Below, one piece after another: positions 34,210 to 44,936 of a stretch of DNA of 64,000 bases (its first letter is position 1; each line of letters opens with the position of its first letter). The notes under the pieces were generated by a model that did no database searches, was not told the DNA's origin, and worked only from the letters and a program-made list of their open reading frames with translations. The position numbers and the translations under genes were made by a program. The stretch is from CADEED01 sp020442965 (GTDB lineage Bacteria > Pseudomonadota > Gammaproteobacteria > Steroidobacterales > Steroidobacteraceae), in contig JAWLAH010000009.1 of assembly GCA_041395525.1 (NCBI GenBank), forward strand, positions 1 through 64,000, given 5' to 3'.

Positions 34210-35096
34210 GCGCACGCCCGATGAAGCTGGCGGTCGGCCCGCTCCTCTATCTTTGGGATCGGCAGACGGCACTCGATTTCTACGCCGATATGTGTGACGC
34301 GCCGGTCGATATCGTGTATCTCGGGGAAGTCGTTTGCAGCAAGCGACGGGTGCTGCAGAAGGACGACTGGGGGTTGGTCGCGTGCGCACTGGAAGCCGCT
34401 GGCAAAGAAGTGGTCTGGTCGACCCTGGCGCTGATCGAGGCCGAATCGGAACTCGCGACGATGGCGCGCATCGTCGACGGATCCGCCGGTCACTTCGAGG
34501 CTAACGACATGGCGGCAGTTCAACATGGCGCCGGCAGTCCGTTCGTAGCCGGTCCGCATCTCAACGTCTATAACGAAGCGACGTTGCGATTGCTCGTTGA
34601 GCAAGGCGCCAGGCGCTGGGTGGCCCCCGTGGAACTGCCCCTGGCAACCATTGCGACGCTTGGCGAGACACGCCCCAAGGGTCTCGAGATCGAAGTGTTC
34701 GCATACGGTCGCTTGCCGCTAGCCTTCTCCGCGCGTTGCTTTACCGCTCGTTCGCAAGATCGGCCAAAGGATGATTGCGGCTTCATCTGTCGCGAGTACC
34801 CCGACGGCATCACGCTGTACTCTCGTGACGACCAGCCGTTCCTGACTCTGAACGGTATCCAGACGCAGTCCGCCGCCGTACAAAATCTCTGCGCTCGCGT
34901 TGGTGAGCTGCGCGCAGCCGGGGTCGATATCCTCAGGCTCTCGCCGCAATCGCAGGACTTCGCGGCCGTGATCCGCGCGTTTCGGGATGCGGTAGACGCT
35001 ACCGGCGCGGCAACGCCGTTCCCGGCCTCCGTGCTGCCGGGTGGCTATTGCGACGGTTACCTGCGGGGTGCAGCCGGGATAGAGCGTGCACCGTGA
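34206..35096 (+). CDS. ubiV: O2-independent ubiquinone biosynthesis protein UbiV (U32 family)
   Basis: 296 residues from the ATG that overlaps the ubiU stop. ATG 34200 and ATG 34221 are alternatives, the latter matching the E. coli start MK-x-LGP. Cluster ligands C44, C178, C191 and C195 keep the E. coli spacing: YLGEVVCSKRR, SARCFTARSQDRPKDDC and GFIC. Family sequences VWSTLALIEAESEL and LNGIQTQSA are also present. UbiV pairs with UbiU and does not work alone. The last 98 nt overlap the 3' end of convergent ubiT. Confidence 0.94.
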   Translation: MSARPMKLAVGPLLYLWDRQTALDFYADMCDAPVDIVYLGEVVCSKRRVLQKDDWGLVACALEAAGKEVVWSTLALIEAESELATMARIVDGSAGHFEANDMAAVQHGAGSPFVAGPHLNVYNEATLRLLVEQGARRWVAPVELPLATIATLGETRPKGLEIEVFAYGRLPLAFSARCFTARSQDRPKDDCGFICREYPDGITLYSRDDQPFLTLNGIQTQSAAVQNLCARVGELRAAGVDILRLSPQSQDFAAVIRAFRDAVDATGAATPFPASVLPGGYCDGYLRGAAGIERAP

Positions 35097-35526
35097 GGCT
35101 TGCGAGAGGACCCGGCAGTACTGCTCTGACATGCGCTGGCAAATCGTAGTCCCAGCCGTCGAGCAGATTTTTCAGATGCAGCCCGGTTTCGGTCTCGCCT
35201 TCGACACCGAGGCGTCGTTGAAAGAACAGCGCATCGGGATCGACTCGGCGTCGCGCAAGATCGACGAAGTCCACGAGTGCACCTCGAATCGTGACATGCG
35301 GCGCCTGCACCGAATGGCGCAGCCCACCCGCGCGCAATTCGAACGTGAACGCGAGCGGCACGTCATCGACGCGCAATGCGATGCGTTTGCCGGTCAGTTC
35401 GCCGAGCCGCTCCGCGATGACTTGGCCGCGCAGCAACTGATTGATCGCGAGTGCGAGCAGTTGCGCTTGCGCGGTGACCGGCGCCAGACGCAGCGCGTGT
35501 CGAAGTACGGCATGAGTATCGAGCAT
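34999..35526 (-). CDS. ubiT: O2-independent ubiquinone biosynthesis accessory factor UbiT (SCP2 domain)
   Basis: 175 residues from ATG 35526, preceded by AGGGA at 7-8 nt and giving an N-terminus MLDTHAVL like E. coli UbiT (MLDKLRS). Longer starts at 35532 and 35556 lack this fit. The SCP2 lipid-binding domain has RRVDPDALFFQRRLGVEGET and TGLHLKNLLDG, closely matching UbiT. UbiT is thought to present hydrophobic ubiquinone intermediates to UbiUV when O2 is absent. The C-terminal 25 residues are Arg/Pro-rich and encoded antisense to ubiV. Divergent from ubiD, with an FNR-like box in between. Confidence 0.9.
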   Translation of the reverse strand: MLDTHAVLRHALRLAPVTAQAQLLALAINQLLRGQVIAERLGELTGKRIALRVDDVPLAFTFELRAGGLRHSVQAPHVTIRGALVDFVDLARRRVDPDALFFQRRLGVEGETETGLHLKNLLDGWDYDLPAHVRAVLPGPLASLTVHALSRLHPAGNRRNSHPAARRPGTALPRR

Positions 35527-35583
35527 GGGCATGTCCCTGGAGGCTGCTGCACGCATTCATGCCATGCACGACGCGTGTGCGTA

Positions 35584-35597
35584 TTGACGTTCGTCAA
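35584..35597. promoter_or_regulatory. FNR/ANR-type binding site between ubiT and ubiD
   Basis: TTGACGTTCGTCAA, a perfect inverted repeat of TTGAC with a 4-nt spacer. It ends 27 nt before the ubiD ATG and begins 57 nt before the ubiT ATG on the other strand, so one site could serve both genes. Confidence 0.7.
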
Positions 35598-35624
35598 GCT
35601 GTCCACGGCGCGCGGAGCGTCGGG

Positions 35625-37121
35625 ATGACTCACGTAAGCCTGCGAGAGTTCGTGCGGGTGCTGGAACAGAGCGGTGATCTGAAGCGCGTACCGTTTCCGG
35701 TCGATCCGCGACTCGAGATGACGGATCTGTGTCGGCGGAGCCTCGAAGCAGGCGGGCCGGCGCTCTGGTTTGAACAGCCGCGTGGAACTGACATGCCGGT
35801 GCTCGGCAATCTCTTCGGCGCGCCGCGGCGCGTGGCGGCGGCGCTCGGCTACGATGACGTCAAGCAGTTTCGCGAAGTGGGTGAAACGCTGGCGTTGCTG
35901 CGCGAGCCACGTTGGCCGGATCAGCCACGCAAGGCACTCAGCCGGCTGCCGGCGCTGTTGTCGCTGCTCAAGGCAACGCCGCACAGTGTCACTGGTCCGC
36001 CGGACTACGAGACGGTGCAGACCGGTGCTGATGTCGACCTCAGTTGCCTGCCGGTGTGGACCTGCTGGCCCGAGGATGCGGGCCCCCTGATCACCTGGGG
36101 CCTCGTCGTGACCCGGGGTACGCGCAAGTCGCGGCAGAACGTGGCGCCCTATCGCCAGCAGGTGTTAGGCCGCAATCGCGTGATCATGCGTTGGCTGTCA
36201 CAGCGGGGTGGGGCACTCGATTTTCGTGACTGGCAACGCGAGCATCCCGGCAAACCCTTCCCGGTGGTCGTGATGATCGGTGCAGATCCGGCCCTGCTGT
36301 TGGCGGCCACGACCCCGATCCCCGACAGTATCTCCGAGTATCAGTTCGCAGGATTGCTGCGCCGCCGCCGCAGTGAAGTGTTTCGCACCACCGTCGGTCT
36401 CGATAGCTGCGCGAGCGCCGAGATTGTGCTCGAGGGTCACATCGCGTCCGGCGACGAAGCGCTCGAGGGTCCTTTTGGCGATCACACTGGCTATTACAAC
36501 AGCCAGGCCCGCTTTCCCGTGCTGACCGTCGAGCGTTTGTCGATTCGGCGGCAGGCGTTCTACCACGGTGGCTACCTGGGACGCTCGCCGCTGGACGAGC
36601 CGTCCGTACTGGCGATGTCTCTCAACGAGATGTTCATTCCGATCCTGCAGCGCAGCCACCCCGAGATCGTCGACTTTTATCTGCCACCCGAAGCGTGTTC
36701 GTATCGTGTCGCAGTGGTGAGCATACGCAAGGCCTATCCTGGGCACGCGCGGCAGATCATGCAGGCCGTGTGGTCGAGCCTGCGCCAGTTTCTCTACACG
36801 AAATTCATAATCGTCACCGATGACGATATCGACGCGCGCAATTGGCAGGAGGTGATCTGGGCGATCTCGACCCGCGTCGATCCGGCGCGCGATATGCATC
36901 TCGTGCGGCGCAGTCCGATCGACTATCTTGACTTCGCCAGTCCGATTGCTGGCCTGGGGTCGAAGCTCGGTATCGACGCGACCAACAAGTGGCCGGGCGA
37001 AACGCGCCGCAAGTGGGGGCGTCCCCTTGCGATGGACCCCGACGTGGCCCAGCGCACCGATGCGATGTGGGCGAGGCTCTTTGACAAAGATCAATGCGGA
37101 CGTACGCACCACGCGCTGTAA
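35625..37121 (+). CDS. ubiD: 4-hydroxy-3-polyprenylbenzoate decarboxylase UbiD
   Basis: 498 residues from ATG 35625, the usual UbiD length (E. coli 497). UbiD removes the carboxyl group from 4-hydroxy-3-polyprenylbenzoate with prenylated FMN made by UbiX (encoded here at 48.7 kb). Signatures: GNLFGAPRRVAAALG near the N-terminus, YRQQVLGRNRVIMRWLSQRG (prFMN/metal region), EGPFGDHTGYYN, IVDFYLPPEACSYR, and DFASPIAGLGSKLGIDATNK at the C-terminus. The reaction needs no O2, so clustering with ubiUVT makes metabolic sense. The last 41 nt contain the FNR-like box for fabA. Confidence 0.95.
   Translation: MTHVSLREFVRVLEQSGDLKRVPFPVDPRLEMTDLCRRSLEAGGPALWFEQPRGTDMPVLGNLFGAPRRVAAALGYDDVKQFREVGETLALLREPRWPDQPRKALSRLPALLSLLKATPHSVTGPPDYETVQTGADVDLSCLPVWTCWPEDAGPLITWGLVVTRGTRKSRQNVAPYRQQVLGRNRVIMRWLSQRGGALDFRDWQREHPGKPFPVVVMIGADPALLLAATTPIPDSISEYQFAGLLRRRRSEVFRTTVGLDSCASAEIVLEGHIASGDEALEGPFGDHTGYYNSQARFPVLTVERLSIRRQAFYHGGYLGRSPLDEPSVLAMSLNEMFIPILQRSHPEIVDFYLPPEACSYRVAVVSIRKAYPGHARQIMQAVWSSLRQFLYTKFIIVTDDDIDARNWQEVIWAISTRVDPARDMHLVRRSPIDYLDFASPIAGLGSKLGIDATNKWPGETRRKWGRPLAMDPDVAQRTDAMWARLFDKDQCGRTHHAL
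37081..37094. promoter_or_regulatory. FNR/ANR-type binding site upstream of fabA
   Basis: TTGACAAAGATCAA lies inside the 3' end of ubiD (coding for part of FDKDQ) and ends 34 nt before the fabA ATG, the same distance as the ubiU box from its gene. Confidence 0.65.
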
Positions 37122-37128
37122 TTGCTCG

Positions 37129-37680
37129 ATGACCGAGAGCACCGCCGCCGTACCCGCCGCGCAACCGCGGCGCCAACACAGCTTTACCAAAGAGCAATTG
37201 ATTGCCTGCGGTGAGGGCACGCTGTTCGGGCCCGGCGCGCCGCGCCTGCCGGTGGGGCAGATGCGCATGGTCGATCGGATCGTGAGGATCTCCGACGAGA
37301 ACGGCGCCTATGGCGCGGGGGAGATACGCGCTGAACTCGACATCGACCCGTCGCTCTGGTTCTTTGCGTGCCACTTCATCGGTGATCCGGTCATGCCGGG
37401 TTGCCTCGGTCTCGATGCCATGTGGCAGTTGTTAGGATTCCATCTTGCCTGGAGCGGGCATCGTGGTCTCGGCCGCGCGCTCGGCGTCGACGAAGTGCGA
37501 TTCAGCGGCCAAGTGCTGCCAACCGTGCGGCTGGTCGAGTACCAGATAGATATCAAGCGCGTGATCGAGCGCAAGCTCGTGATGATTGTGGGTGATGCTG
37601 CGCTCATCGCGGACGGTGCGCGGATCTACTCGGCGACCGGACTGCGCGTCGGATTGTTCAGCACGCCAGAGGCGACCTGA
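37129..37680 (+). CDS. fabA: 3-hydroxydecanoyl-ACP dehydratase/isomerase
   Basis: 183 residues from ATG 37129, 7 nt after ubiD. FabA dehydrates 3-hydroxydecanoyl-ACP and isomerises trans-2- to cis-3-decenoyl-ACP, the O2-independent entry to unsaturated fatty acids. Catalytic His82 and Asp96 are in ACHFIGDPVMPGCLGLDAMW, both 11 residues later than in E. coli (71 and 85). EVRFSGQVLPTVRLVEYQI is the conserved C-terminal strand. Start of fabA-fabB-nadA-nadB, with an FNR-like box 35-48 nt upstream. Confidence 0.95.
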   Translation: MTESTAAVPAAQPRRQHSFTKEQLIACGEGTLFGPGAPRLPVGQMRMVDRIVRISDENGAYGAGEIRAELDIDPSLWFFACHFIGDPVMPGCLGLDAMWQLLGFHLAWSGHRGLGRALGVDEVRFSGQVLPTVRLVEYQIDIKRVIERKLVMIVGDAALIADGARIYSATGLRVGLFSTPEAT

Positions 37681-38889
37681 TTGCGTCGTGTAGTCGTCAC
37701 GGGCATGGGGATCGTCTCATGTCTCGGCAATGATCTGGAGACGGTCAGCAGCGCGCTCGCCGCGGGCCGCTCGGGCATTCGCGCGATGCCGGACTATCCT
37801 GCGGCAGGCCTGCGCAGCCATATCGCCGGCGTGCCGCAGATCGTTGTCAGTGAGCATATCGATCGGCGCGACCTGCGTTTCATGGGTGACGCGGCGGCGT
37901 TCGCGGCGATCTCGATGGCGCGTGCAATTGCGGCGAGCGGCCTGACCGAGCCGCAGGTCAGTCATCCGCGTACCGGCCTGATCGCGGGCACGGGTGGCGG
38001 ATCGCCCGCCAACATCGTCGAGGTCGCCGATACGCTGCGCGCTCGCGGCTTGCGGAAAGTCGGTGCGACGCGAGTCCCGCGCACCATGTGCAGCACGGTC
38101 GCCGCTTGTTTGGCGACGAGCTTCCACATCAAGGGCGTCAGCTATTCGTTGACCTCAGCCTGCGCGACGAGCGCGCACTGCATCGGCGCGGCAGCCGAGC
38201 AGATTCGCTGGGGAAATCAGGATGTCATGTTCTGCGGCGGCGGCGAGGAAGAGCACTGGTCGCTGACCGCGCTGTTCGATGCGATGGGCGCACTTTCAAC
38301 CACTCGCAATGCCACGCCCGAGCTCGCCTCGCGCGCTTACGACGTGAACCGCGACGGCTTCGTCATCGCAAGTGGCGGCGGCATGCTGGTGCTGGAATCA
38401 CTCGAGCACGCAGCGGTGCGCGGAGCGCCGATCATTGCGGAGTTGGTAGGTTTTGGCGTCACCTCGGACGGCGCCGACATGGTGCAACCGTCCGGTGAAG
38501 GTGCGGTGCGCTGCATGCGCCAGGCGCTGACCAGCGTCGCGCGGCCGGTGGACTATGTGAATGCGCACGGCACCTCGACGCCGCTCGGCGATGTGATCGA
38601 GCTCAAGGCGATGCGCGAGATGTTTGGCTTCGACCTGCCGCTCGTGTCTTCCACCAAATCCCTCTCGGGGCACTCGCTCGGCGCCGCGGGTGTGCAAGAG
38701 GCGATCTACAGCCTCTTGATGCTGCGCGACGGGTTTCTCGCGGGGTCGGTCAATATCGACGAACTCGACCCGGCCTGTGCAGACTACCCGGTCCTCCGAG
38801 AAACGCGCTCGATGCGTGTGGATACGGTGATGTCCAACAGCTTTGGCTTCGGCGGCACCAACGCGTCGCTCGTGTTCGCCCGGGTATAG
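37681..38889 (+). CDS. fabB: Beta-ketoacyl-ACP synthase I
   Basis: 402 residues. The TTG start follows the fabA stop without any gap. Thiolase fold with catalytic Cys161 (YSLTSACATSAHCIGAAAEQ) and the two histidines in YVNAHGTSTPLGD and SLSGHSLGAAG. FabB elongates the cis-3-decenoyl-ACP made by FabA and is specific to bacteria that make unsaturated fatty acids this way. The glycine-rich C-terminal NSFGFGGTNASLVF is intact. Confidence 0.95.
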   Translation: MRRVVVTGMGIVSCLGNDLETVSSALAAGRSGIRAMPDYPAAGLRSHIAGVPQIVVSEHIDRRDLRFMGDAAAFAAISMARAIAASGLTEPQVSHPRTGLIAGTGGGSPANIVEVADTLRARGLRKVGATRVPRTMCSTVAACLATSFHIKGVSYSLTSACATSAHCIGAAAEQIRWGNQDVMFCGGGEEEHWSLTALFDAMGALSTTRNATPELASRAYDVNRDGFVIASGGGMLVLESLEHAAVRGAPIIAELVGFGVTSDGADMVQPSGEGAVRCMRQALTSVARPVDYVNAHGTSTPLGDVIELKAMREMFGFDLPLVSSTKSLSGHSLGAAGVQEAIYSLLMLRDGFLAGSVNIDELDPACADYPVLRETRSMRVDTVMSNSFGFGGTNASLVFARV

Positions 38890-38891
38890 AC

Positions 38892-39902
38892 ATGGCGTCA
38901 GCAGTGCTCGATCCATCCTATGGTCCCGCGCAGCACCGCGAGCGCTACGAGCGCGTCGCACGGCTGATGCCGGTGTTCGAGTGGGATGCACATTATGAGC
39001 TGGTGGCGGCGATCAAGGCTCTCAAGCGTGAGCGCAATGCCGTGATTCTCGCTCACAACTACCAGCGACCGGAGGTGTATCATGGCGTCGCCGACTTCTG
39101 CGGAGACTCGCTGGAGCTCGCCCGGCATGCTGCGCGAGCCACTGCCGACGTGATCGTGCTGTGCGGTGTGCGCTTCATGGCGGAGACCGCCAAGTTGCTG
39201 GCGCCCGACAAAACGGTGCTGTTGCCTGATGCCGCAGCCGGCTGCTCGCTGGCCGACTCGATCACGCCCGACGACGTGCGGGCACTGCGTGCGCGTCATC
39301 CCGGCGTACCTGTGGTGTGCTACGTGAACACCAGCGCGGCGGTCAAGCGCGAGTGCGACGCGTGCTGCACGTCGTCGAACGCACAAGCCGTGGTCGAGAG
39401 TCTGGGTGTTCCCGAGGTGATCTTTATCCCGGATGAATATCTGGCGGCGCATGTTGCGGCTCACACCAGCGTGCGCATCATTCCATGGCAGGGCCACTGC
39501 GAAGTGCACGAGCGTTTCACCGGCCAGGAGGTGCGCGAGTATCGCAGCGCATCGCAAGCCTATGTGCTCGCCCACCCCGAGTGTCCGCGCGACGTGCTGG
39601 ACGCGGCGGATTTCGTCGGGTCGACCTCAGCCATGATCGCGGCACTGGAACGTCAACAACCGCCGCGCGCGATGCTAATCACTGAGTGCTCGATGGCCGA
39701 CAACATATCGAGTAACTTTCCGGACGTTCAATTCCTGCGCCCGTGCAATCTCTGCCCGCATATGCAGCGCATCACACTCGCTGGCGTGCGTACCAGTCTC
39801 GAGCGCGACAGCCTTGCCATCGAGATTCCGGACGAAATCGCGGTTGGCGCGCGCCGTGCCGTGCAGCGGATGCTGGAGCTCGGCCGCCCGCGCGCTTCGT
39901 GA
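38892..39902 (+). CDS. nadA: Quinolinate synthase A
   Basis: 336 residues. NadA condenses iminoaspartate (from NadB) with dihydroxyacetone phosphate to quinolinate, the first pyridine ring in NAD synthesis. Cysteines for the [4Fe-4S] cluster are C91 (IVLCGVRFMAETAKLL), one in the ECDACCTSSNAQAV region, and one in LRPCNLCPHMQRI. Substrate-binding AHNYQRPEVYHGVADFCGDS is present. It begins 2 nt after fabB and shares a GTGA overlap with nadB. Confidence 0.95.
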   Translation: MASAVLDPSYGPAQHRERYERVARLMPVFEWDAHYELVAAIKALKRERNAVILAHNYQRPEVYHGVADFCGDSLELARHAARATADVIVLCGVRFMAETAKLLAPDKTVLLPDAAAGCSLADSITPDDVRALRARHPGVPVVCYVNTSAAVKRECDACCTSSNAQAVVESLGVPEVIFIPDEYLAAHVAAHTSVRIIPWQGHCEVHERFTGQEVREYRSASQAYVLAHPECPRDVLDAADFVGSTSAMIAALERQQPPRAMLITECSMADNISSNFPDVQFLRPCNLCPHMQRITLAGVRTSLERDSLAIEIPDEIAVGARRAVQRMLELGRPRAS

Positions 39903-41361
39903 CGACGTTCGACACGGACGTACTGGTCGTCGGCGCCGGCGCGGCGGGTCTCGTGACGGCCTTGACTGCTCGCGGCCGTCGCGTGAGCATTTTGCACGCA
40001 GGTGATACGGCAAGCGAGCTGGCGCAGGGTGGCATCGCAGCGGCCGTCGGTGCGGACGACACGGCGCCGTTGCACGCTGCCGACACACGCGCCGCGGGGC
40101 ACGAGCGTAACGATGATCGCGCGGTGCGCTTTGCCTGCGAACACGCACTCGATGCGATCCAGTGGTTGGAGACCCTCGGCGTGCGCTTTGCGCGCACGCG
40201 CGAAAACCAGTGGTCGTTGCATCTCGAAGCCGCGCACAGCCGGGCGCGAGTGTTGCACGCCGACGGTGACGCAACCGGCGCTGCGATCATGCGCGTGCTG
40301 CGAGCGCAGCTCGCCGAGGCGCCGCATGTCGAACTGTTGCCGCCGATGCGAGCTCGCGCACTACTGCGCAGTACCAGTGGTATTCACGGCGTTACCGCTG
40401 TCTCCGACAGCGGGTCGCCAGTGAGGCTGCGTGCTCGTGACGTCGTGCTGGCGACCGGCGGGATCGGCGCGCTATACACTCGTACCACGAACCCGCTGGA
40501 CGCCTGCGGCGATGGTCTCGCCATGGCGCTCGCCGCGGGTGCGCGTTGCGACTCGCTCGCCGCCGTGCAGTTTCATCCTACCGCGCTCGACGTTGACACG
40601 CGTCCATTGCCGCTGATCTCGGAGGCACTGCGTGGTGCGGGCGCGCGCCTGATCGACGCGTCCGGAAAGTACATCATGCAAGGGAGGCACCCGCTCGGCG
40701 ATCTCGCGCCGCGCGACGTGGTGGCCAGCGTCGTGTATGCCGAGCAGTTAGCCGGCAGACAGGTGTGGCTCGATGCGACAGTATTGCAGGCCACAGACGT
40801 TGCGCACTCGTTTCCGACCGCCTATCGGCATTGCCGGGATCATGGCATCGATCCGCATCGCGAGCCGATCGCCGTGACGTGTGCCGCGCACTATCACATG
40901 GGCGGCGTTGCGGTGGATCTCGATGGCCGCACGAGCCTGTCGCGCCTGTGGGCCGTGGGCGAAGTTGCGTGCACGGGCTTACATGGCACAAACCGCCTTG
41001 CCAGTAACTCGCTGCTGGAAGCCGTGACTTTCGGGCGGCGTCTGGGACGGGTGCTTGGCGATGCGCGCAGCGCCGCGCCTGACACCGGCACGCTCGAGCC
41101 GCTGGCAATGCACGACGAGCGCATCGACGACGAGCTGCGTCAGCTGATGTGGCGGTGCCTGGGACCCCTGCGCACGGCGGCCGCGCTGGCAGAGGGCATC
41201 GCAACGCTGGCGGCCCGGCGCGCACGGCTCTTGCAACCGGCCGGTTCGTTCGCGCCGCACCTGCAGCTGGTCGAGGCGATGCTGCGGGCGGCGCTACCGT
41301 CAATCGACCAGGATCTGATGACGCGGAGCATCACGCCGAGTCATCTGGATCAAGCGCTTGG

Positions 41362-41365
<4 letters not shown>
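39899..41365 (+). CDS. nadB: L-aspartate oxidase
   Basis: 488 residues from GTG 39899, overlapping the nadA stop. FAD-binding Rossmann motif VLVVGAGAAGLVTALTA at the N-terminus, ELAQGGIAAAVGADD (FAD/substrate), HPTALDVDTRPLPLISEALR and the active-site region AAHYHMGGVAVDLDGRTSL. It oxidises aspartate to iminoaspartate for NadA and can use O2 or fumarate as electron acceptor, so it also works anaerobically. The stop codon overlaps that of the convergent hppA by 4 nt. Confidence 0.95.
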
Positions 41366-43416
<2,051 letters not shown>

Positions 43417-43518
43417 AAGGTTCCCCTGGAAAATGAGTTATGAAATCAGTCAGTTAGTAATTCTTGCCGCAGACTATAACAAAGCCGCTGTAAGGATTGA
43501 ATCGAGGCGCCGCAATTC

Positions 43519-44784
43519 TCACGGTTTGAAGGTGCTCTTGAGCTTCCTGGGCACCGCCACACCTTTGATCGTCACATATTGCGGCAAGCCGTTGCGATAG
43601 GGCGGGTAGTCCTCGCCAACGATCAAGGGCTCGAGATAGGTGCGACACCTGGCCGTGATGCCAAAGCCATCGGCTGTGATGAAATTGCGCGGGACTTTCT
43701 TTTCCCTGTTGGCCACTTCGCTCAGTGCCACACGCCCGACGGTCCACCGGTAGGGCTTGGAGGACTTGCGCACGATCGTCGGCATGACCGCATTGTGTCC
43801 GGCGAGCGCGAGATCAACGGCCGCCTTGCCCATCGCATAGGCTTGCGTCACATCGGTTTTGGAGGCGATGTGACGTGCCGCTCGCTGCAGGTAGTCGGCC
43901 ACGGCCCAGTGATACTTGTACCCATGCGCGTCGCGGACCATGCTGGCGACCACCGGGGCGACGCCGCCCAGTTGCGTGTGGCCAAAGGCGTCCTTGGTGC
44001 CGGCATCCGCCAGGAAAGTGCCGTCGGCGTACGCGGCGCCTTCCGACACCACCACGACGCAATAGCCGTTGCGCTCGACGGATTGCTTCACCCGCGCGAG
44101 AAATTTATCTTGATCGAAGGCGATCTCCGGGAACAGGATGATCTGCGGCGCGTCGTTAGCGGATTGGCCGGCCAGCCCACCCGCCGCAGCGATCCAACCG
44201 GCGTGACGCCCCATGACTTCGAGCACGAACACCTTGGTCGACGTGCGCGCCATCGAGGCGACATCGAGCGCCGCCTCGCGGGTCGAGACGGCAACATATT
44301 TGGCGACCGACCCAAATCCGGGGCAACAGTCGGTGTGCGGGAGATCGTTATCGACAGTCTTGGGTACGCCGATGCAAGTGATTCGATGGCCCAATTGATC
44401 GCTAAACTGGGCGACTTTGTCGGCGGTATCCATCGAATCGTTGCCGCCGTTGTAAAAGAAGTAGCCAATGTCGTGGGCGTTGAATACTTCGATCAACCGC
44501 TCGTACTTGGCGCGATCCTGGTCGACGTCCTTTAACTTATAGCGCGCCGAACCAAAAGCGCCGGCCGGGGTGTGGCGCAGACCGCGTATGGTGGCTGCGC
44601 TCTCTTTGCTGACATCGATCAGGTCCTCGGTAAGGGCGCCGACAATGCCGTGACGTCCGGCCAACACCTTGCCAATTCGCTTGGATTTCTGGGCGGTCTC
44701 GATGACGCCCGCGGCCGAGGCATTGATGACCGCCGAGACGCCGCCAGACTGTGCATAGAACGCGTTTCGGGCTTTGGTGGGCAT
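43519..44784 (-). CDS. pfp: Pyrophosphate-dependent 6-phosphofructokinase
   Basis: 421 residues from ATG 44784. The frame continues upstream but is antisense to adk and not conserved. The phosphoryl-donor site is FFYNGGNDSMDTADKV: Asp in GGND instead of the Gly of ATP enzymes (GGDGS) marks PPi use. IGVPKTVDNDLPHTDCCPG carries the substrate-binding and catalytic residues, and LEVMGRHAGWIA binds fructose 6-phosphate. PFP catalyses the reversible F6P to FBP step with PPi. Together with the neighbouring H+-PPase it ties glycolysis to PPi energy. Confidence 0.95.
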   Translation of the reverse strand: MPTKARNAFYAQSGGVSAVINASAAGVIETAQKSKRIGKVLAGRHGIVGALTEDLIDVSKESAATIRGLRHTPAGAFGSARYKLKDVDQDRAKYERLIEVFNAHDIGYFFYNGGNDSMDTADKVAQFSDQLGHRITCIGVPKTVDNDLPHTDCCPGFGSVAKYVAVSTREAALDVASMARTSTKVFVLEVMGRHAGWIAAAGGLAGQSANDAPQIILFPEIAFDQDKFLARVKQSVERNGYCVVVVSEGAAYADGTFLADAGTKDAFGHTQLGGVAPVVASMVRDAHGYKYHWAVADYLQRAARHIASKTDVTQAYAMGKAAVDLALAGHNAVMPTIVRKSSKPYRWTVGRVALSEVANREKKVPRNFITADGFGITARCRTYLEPLIVGEDYPPYRNGLPQYVTIKGVAVPRKLKSTFKP

Positions 44785-44936
44785 GGGCACATCCTCGATT
44801 TGTTTGCCAGCTGGGCGGAACCGGGGCGAGAGGATAGCGCAGGTCGGCCGCCCGCGTTTGAGCTGCCACGGGCGTCTGCCAAGTTTGATATGCCATGTTT
44901 GACCTGTTGGGGGCGTCCCGGTACTGTGCCGCCCCC

